DNA of 35,549 bases from Hyphomicrobiales bacterium (lineage in GTDB: Bacteria > Pseudomonadota > Alphaproteobacteria > Rhodospirillales > JACKKN01). Of the stretch, positions 32,250-35,549 are shown piece by piece. Within the stretch, counting starts at the first letter, position 1. Each line of letters opens with the position of its first letter. The notes below the pieces were generated by a model. That model saw only the letters and a program-made list of their open reading frames with translations. It was not told the origin of the DNA and did no database searches. The stretch is taken from the NCBI GenBank assembly GCA_024236415.1, contig JACKKN010000027.1:1-35549 (forward strand). Direction: 5' to 3'. A program made the position numbers and the translations under genes.

Positions 32250-33422
32250 ATGATCCAGACTCGTTCCGCCGTCGCGGCCGCGGCCGTCCTGGCCCTGTGC
32301 TGGCTGGCGGCCCTGGTGCCGGGTGTCCCGGCGGCGGCCGAGGACGGGGTCTACGAGGTGCGCGGGGTGGCCGTGGACGTGACCGCCGACACCGCCGCCG
32401 CCGCCCGCGCCCAGGCCCTGGCCCGGGGCGAGCAGGAGGCCTTCCGCCGCCTGCTGCAACGCCTGACCATGAGCCAGGACCACCCGTCCCTGCCGGCCCT
32501 GACCCGGGCCGAGGTGGAACCCTATCTGCAGGATTTCTCGGTGGCCGAGGAGAAGAGTTCCAGCGTGCGCTACCTGGCCAGCCTGGACTACCGGTTCAAG
32601 CGCGACCGGGTGCGCCAGCTGCTGATCGACCACGGCCTGCTGTTCGCCGAAACCCCCAGCAAGCCCCTGCTGGTGCTGCCGGTGCTGGAAAGCACGGGCG
32701 GCGACACCACCGCCGAGGCGGGGCGCGACCCGACCCGGCCCATGCTGCTGTGGGACGACCCCAACCCCTGGCGCCAGGCCTGGGGCCTGCTGCCGCGGGA
32801 CCCGGGGCTGGTGCCGCTGATGCTGCCCGACGGCGACCTGGACGACATCGCCGCCATCAGCGCCGAGCAGGCCGTGGACGGCGACGTGGCGCGCCTGGCG
32901 GCCATCGGCGAACGGTACGGCGCCGGCGTGGTGCTGGTGGCCTACGCGGCCCTGAACCGGGGCGGCGCGGCCGGCGCCGGCGCGCGGCTGGAGGTCTACA
33001 TCACCCGCTACGGCACCGTCGAGCCGGGCCATACCGAGACCCTGACCTTCGACGAGGAGCCCGACGAGGGCGCCGACGCGCTGCTGGCGCGCGCCGCCCG
33101 GGCCATCGCCCGCGGCGTCGAGGACGACTGGAAGCGCAACAACGTGGTCCAGGCCGGGGCGCCGTCGGTGCTGGCGGTGACCATCCCCATCACCAGCCTG
33201 GCCGACTGGATCACGGTGCGCGGCACCCTGGCGCGGGTGCCGATCCTGCGCAAGGTGGACCTGGTGCTGCTGGCCCGCGACCGGGCCCGGGTCAACCTGC
33301 ACTACCAGGGGCAGCTCGACCAGCTGACCGTGGCCCTGGAGCAGATCGACCTGACCCTGTCCCCCGAGGGCGACCGCTGGGTGCTGACGCCGCGGGCCCG
33401 GGCCGGCGGCGACGAGTCCTGA
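32250..33422 (+). CDS. DUF2066 family exported protein
   Basis: A 390-residue protein. Residues 1-30 are a Sec signal peptide (hydrophobic A-A-A-A-V-L-A-L-C-W-L-A-A-L-V with an A-A-A cleavage region). The mature part begins Y-E-V-R-G-V-A-V-D-V-T-A-D and has A-R-A-Q-A-L-A-R-G-E-Q-E-A-F-R-R-L-L and D-Y-R-F-K-R-D-R-V-R-Q-L-L, the pattern I associate with DUF2066, a periplasmic family of unknown function. The conserved place beside purM in alphaproteobacteria supports it. The ribosome site before ATG 32250 is weak. It is 31 bp upstream of the phosphatidyltransferase gene, so they are probably one transcript. Confidence 0.82.
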   Translation: MIQTRSAVAAAAVLALCWLAALVPGVPAAAEDGVYEVRGVAVDVTADTAAAARAQALARGEQEAFRRLLQRLTMSQDHPSLPALTRAEVEPYLQDFSVAEEKSSSVRYLASLDYRFKRDRVRQLLIDHGLLFAETPSKPLLVLPVLESTGGDTTAEAGRDPTRPMLLWDDPNPWRQAWGLLPRDPGLVPLMLPDGDLDDIAAISAEQAVDGDVARLAAIGERYGAGVVLVAYAALNRGGAAGAGARLEVYITRYGTVEPGHTETLTFDEEPDEGADALLARAARAIARGVEDDWKRNNVVQAGAPSVLAVTIPITSLADWITVRGTLARVPILRKVDLVLLARDRARVNLHYQGQLDQLTVALEQIDLTLSPEGDRWVLTPRARAGGDES

Positions 33423-33453
33423 TCCGCCGCCGCGCCGACCGGATCGCCGTCCC

Positions 33454-34002
33454 GTGGTCAACGTTCCCAACCTCATCACCCTGGCGCGAATCCTGTCGGT
33501 GCCGGTGGCCGTGTGGCTGGTCCTGACCGGGCATATGCTGGCGGCCTTCTGGGTGTTCGTGGCGGCCGGCATCAGCGACGCCATGGACGGCTTCATCGCC
33601 AAGCGGTTCAACGCCGTCACCGAGCTGGGCGCCTACCTGGACCCCCTGGCCGACAAGGCCCTGCTGGTCAGCGTCTACGTCACCCTGGGACAGCAGGAAT
33701 ACCTGGCCACCTGGCTGGTGATCCTGGTGGTGTTCCGCGACGTGCTGATCGTCGCCGGCGCCCTGCTGTTCGAGACCCTGACCCACTCGCTGACCATGCA
33801 GCCGCTGATGATCAGCAAGGTCAACACCGCGGCCCAGATCGTGCTCGCCGCCCTGGTGCTGGGCTTCAACGGGTTCGGCATCGACGACCGCATGGCGGTG
33901 CAGGTCATGGTGCCGGTGGTCGCCGTCACGACCCTGGCCTCGGGGGCCGCCTACGTGATCAAATGGAGCCGGCAGTGGGCCCTGATGGAGGACGGCGAAT
34001 GA
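33454..34002 (+). CDS. CDP-alcohol phosphatidyltransferase (PgsA-like)
   Basis: A 182-residue inner-membrane enzyme that moves a phosphatidyl group from CDP-diacylglycerol to an alcohol, most likely glycerol-3-phosphate. The family signature D-G-x2-A-R-x8-G-x3-D-x3-D appears as D-G-F-I-A-K-R-F-N-A-V-T-E-L-G-A-Y-L-D-P-L-A-D, with Lys for the usual Arg. Five or six hydrophobic segments are present. It starts at GTG 33454, and its stop overlaps the start of the AI-2E permease gene (ATGA). It may be a second, specialised synthase besides the housekeeping PgsA. Confidence 0.9.
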   Translation: MVNVPNLITLARILSVPVAVWLVLTGHMLAAFWVFVAAGISDAMDGFIAKRFNAVTELGAYLDPLADKALLVSVYVTLGQQEYLATWLVILVVFRDVLIVAGALLFETLTHSLTMQPLMISKVNTAAQIVLAALVLGFNGFGIDDRMAVQVMVPVVAVTTLASGAAYVIKWSRQWALMEDGE

Positions 34003-35183
34003 CCCGCGAACGGCGGCTATTCCTGTGGGCCGTGGTGCTGGCCGTGCTGGTGGGCCTGCTGGCGGTGCTGAACGACGTGCTGACCCCTTTCGTCGCCGGC
34101 ATGGCGGTGGCCTACTTCCTGGACCCCCTGGCCGACCGGCTGGAGCGCATGGGCGCCTCGCGCACCCTGGCCACCAGCCTGATCCTGGCTGGCTTCTTCG
34201 CCTTCGCCGTGGTGCTGGTGGTGGTCCTGATCCCGCCCCTGCAGGCCCAGGTGGTGGGCCTGCTGGCCCGGGTGCCGGACCTGCTGGCGGCCATCCACGA
34301 CCAGGCCAAGCCGATCATCGAGCGGGTACAGGCCCGCATCTCGGCCGACGGCATGGCCCAGCTGCAGGAGGCGGCGCGGGCCTACGCCGGGCAGGCGGCC
34401 AAGCTGCTGACCAAACTGATCGCCGGCCTGTGGAGCGGCGGCATGGCCGTCTTCAACATCCTGTCGCTGATGGTCATCACGCCGCTGGTGTCGTTCTACC
34501 TGCTGCGCGACTGGGACCTGATCGTGGCCCGGGTCGACGACCTGCTGCCGCGCGACGCCGCCCCCACCATCCGCGCCCAGGTGGCCGAGATCGACCGCAC
34601 GATCGCCGGCTTCGTGCGCGGCCAGGCCACGGTCTGCCTGATCCTGGGCGCCTTCTACGCCGTCGGCCTGACCGCGGTGGGGCTGGATTTCGGGCTGCTG
34701 GTGGGCCTGGGCACGGGGCTGATCTCGTTCATCCCCTATTTCGGCATGGCCGTGGGGCTGGTCGTGGGCATGGGCATCGCCATCGCCCAGTTCGGGTCGG
34801 ACTGGGTGTCCATCGCCCTGGTGGCCGGGGTGTTCGCCGCCGGCCAGGTGCTGGAGGGATTCTTCCTGACGCCGAAGCTGGTGGGCGACAAGGTGGGCCT
34901 GCACCCGGTCTGGGTGATCCTGGCCCTGATGGCCGGCGGCGCCCTGTTCGGCTTCACCGGCGTGCTGCTGGCGGTGCCGGTGGCGGCGGTGATCGGGGTC
35001 ATGCTCCGCTTCTCCATCTCCCACTACGAGCACAGCCGCCTGTACCATGGCCACGACTGGCTGCCCGAGGTGGCCGGCGAGGGCGCCGACGCCGGGCGCG
35101 CCGGGGCCGTGGCCGCGGCGGACGCCGAAGCGGACACCGCAGCGGACACCGAAGCCGATCGCGGCTCGGAGAAGGCCGGGTGA
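33999..35183 (+). CDS. AI-2E family transporter (PerM/TqsA-like)
   Basis: A 394-residue inner-membrane protein with about eight hydrophobic segments. Typical features are the P-F-V-A-G-M-A-V-A-Y-F-L-D-P-L motif early on, a long soluble stretch with amphipathic helices (about 85-145), and late G-L-I-S-F-I-P-Y-F-G, E-G-F-F-L-T-P-K-L-V-G and L-H-P-V-W-V-I-L-A-L-M-A-G-G. Family members export autoinducer-2 or other small molecules or ions; the substrate is not predictable. The C-terminus is an acidic Ala/Asp/Glu tail coded by short repeats (35113-35160). The start at 33999 overlaps the previous stop; the end overlaps the next start. Confidence 0.88.
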   Translation: MTRERRLFLWAVVLAVLVGLLAVLNDVLTPFVAGMAVAYFLDPLADRLERMGASRTLATSLILAGFFAFAVVLVVVLIPPLQAQVVGLLARVPDLLAAIHDQAKPIIERVQARISADGMAQLQEAARAYAGQAAKLLTKLIAGLWSGGMAVFNILSLMVITPLVSFYLLRDWDLIVARVDDLLPRDAAPTIRAQVAEIDRTIAGFVRGQATVCLILGAFYAVGLTAVGLDFGLLVGLGTGLISFIPYFGMAVGLVVGMGIAIAQFGSDWVSIALVAGVFAAGQVLEGFFLTPKLVGDKVGLHPVWVILALMAGGALFGFTGVLLAVPVAAVIGVMLRFSISHYEHSRLYHGHDWLPEVAGEGADAGRAGAVAAADAEADTAADTEADRGSEKAG

Positions 35184-35549
35184 GCGACCAGATCCCGTTC
35201 GGCTTCCGGTTCCGGCCGGCCCAGGCGGCCGAGGATTTCCTGGTCGCCCCCACCAACGCCGAGGCCGTGGCCTGGCTCGACCGCTGGCCGCAGTGGCCGG
35301 CGCCGGCGCTGGCCGTGTTCGGGCCGCCGCGCTGCGGCAAGACCCACCTGGCGCGGGTGTTCCGGGCCCAGACCGGGGCCGTGACCGTGACCCCCGAGGG
35401 CCTGCGCACGGCCGAGCCGCCGCAGATCCTGCGCGGCGCCGCCGCCTGCGTCCTGGACGATGCCGAGGACTTCGTGCGCGAGGGGCTGGAGGAGCCGCTG
35501 CTGCACCTCTACAACACCGTGGCCGAGGGCGGACGCACCATGCTGCTGG
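35180..35549 (+). CDS. DnaA/Hda-like AAA+ ATPase, 3' end outside window
   Basis: The first 123 residues of a DnaA-family protein without a DNA-binding part so far. It begins Q-I-P-F-G-F-R-F, then F-L-V-A-P-T-N-A-E-A as in Hda. Walker A is G-P-P-R-C-G-K-T-H-L and Walker B is C-V-L-D-D-A-E-D. Hda promotes ATP hydrolysis by DnaA after initiation (regulatory inactivation). The start is GTG 35180, overlapping the stop of the AI-2E gene (GTGA), so the series DUF2066, phosphatidyltransferase, permease, Hda-like is tightly coupled. The first 13 residues before the ATPase core are short, which favours Hda over DnaA itself. Confidence 0.85.
   Translation, partial: MSDQIPFGFRFRPAQAAEDFLVAPTNAEAVAWLDRWPQWPAPALAVFGPPRCGKTHLARVFRAQTGAVTVTPEGLRTAEPPQILRGAAACVLDDAEDFVREGLEEPLLHLYNTVAEGGRTMLL

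Noticed and set aside
31340..33526. 728-codon + strand open frame across purM and DUF2066
   Set aside because: Runs antisense to purM and out of frame through DUF2066; composition is Gly/Arg/Pro noise.

Overview
The window is a very GC-rich chromosomal segment. Its housekeeping genes and their order (guaB-rsmB, ppx-rlmE, purM-purN next to a DUF2066 gene, a CDP-alcohol phosphatidyltransferase, an AI-2E permease and a DnaA/Hda-like ATPase) suggest an alphaproteobacterium of the Rhodospirillales type. That is an inference from gene content; no taxonomic marker was compared. Most of the sequence is dense core chromosome. Two stretches, about 14.1-19.3 kb and 27.9-30.3 kb, are visibly richer in A/T and carry genes I do not recognise.

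Layout. 1-2.3 kb: a truncated STAND-like P-loop ATPase gene (minus strand), divergent from a 62-residue Tat-signal mini-protein and a CPBP-family membrane protein with a degenerate active site. 2.3-7.9 kb: a 3-hydroxyacyl-CoA dehydrogenase, a LysR regulator and a divergent three-gene TRAP transporter (DctP-DctQ-DctM). 7.9-13.7 kb: Nudix hydrolase, RsmB, GuaB (IMP dehydrogenase), a Host_attach-family protein, RlmE and an exopolyphosphatase. 14.0 kb: tRNA-Gln(CTG).

14.1-19.3 kb, directly behind the tRNA, is an accessory block. It holds a three-gene minus-strand operon in which each stop codon overlaps the next start (ATGA twice). Its last gene encodes a 775-residue protein with a PIN-nuclease-like N-terminal region; the other two are unrecognised. 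This is the best candidate in the window for an undescribed system, perhaps a defence or RNA-targeting cassette. 19.3-22.3 kb: an ABC sugar importer (binding protein and two permeases) with no ATPase gene. 22.4-23.8 kb: a SAM methyltransferase and a PqiA-like membrane protein. 24-26.2 kb: glutaminyl-tRNA synthetase and a bacteriohemerythrin. 26.4-27.9 kb: a crotonase-family enzyme and an orphan exported protein.

27.9-30.3 kb is a second accessory patch: a 635-residue membrane-anchored protein of unknown function behind a perfect 10-bp inverted repeat that contains a TATAAT box, and a previously easy-to-miss 31-residue hydrophobic peptide gene on the minus strand with its own promoter. 30.4-35.5 kb: purN and purM on the minus strand, divergent from an overlapping + strand series (DUF2066, CDP-alcohol phosphatidyltransferase, AI-2E permease, Hda-like protein cut by the window end).

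Functional themes: purine synthesis (guaB, purM, purN), RNA modification and charging (rsmB, rlmE, glnS, tRNA-Gln), carboxylate/sugar uptake (TRAP, ABC) and CoA-thioester metabolism (dehydrogenase, crotonase). All assignments are from reading motifs; no database search was run.
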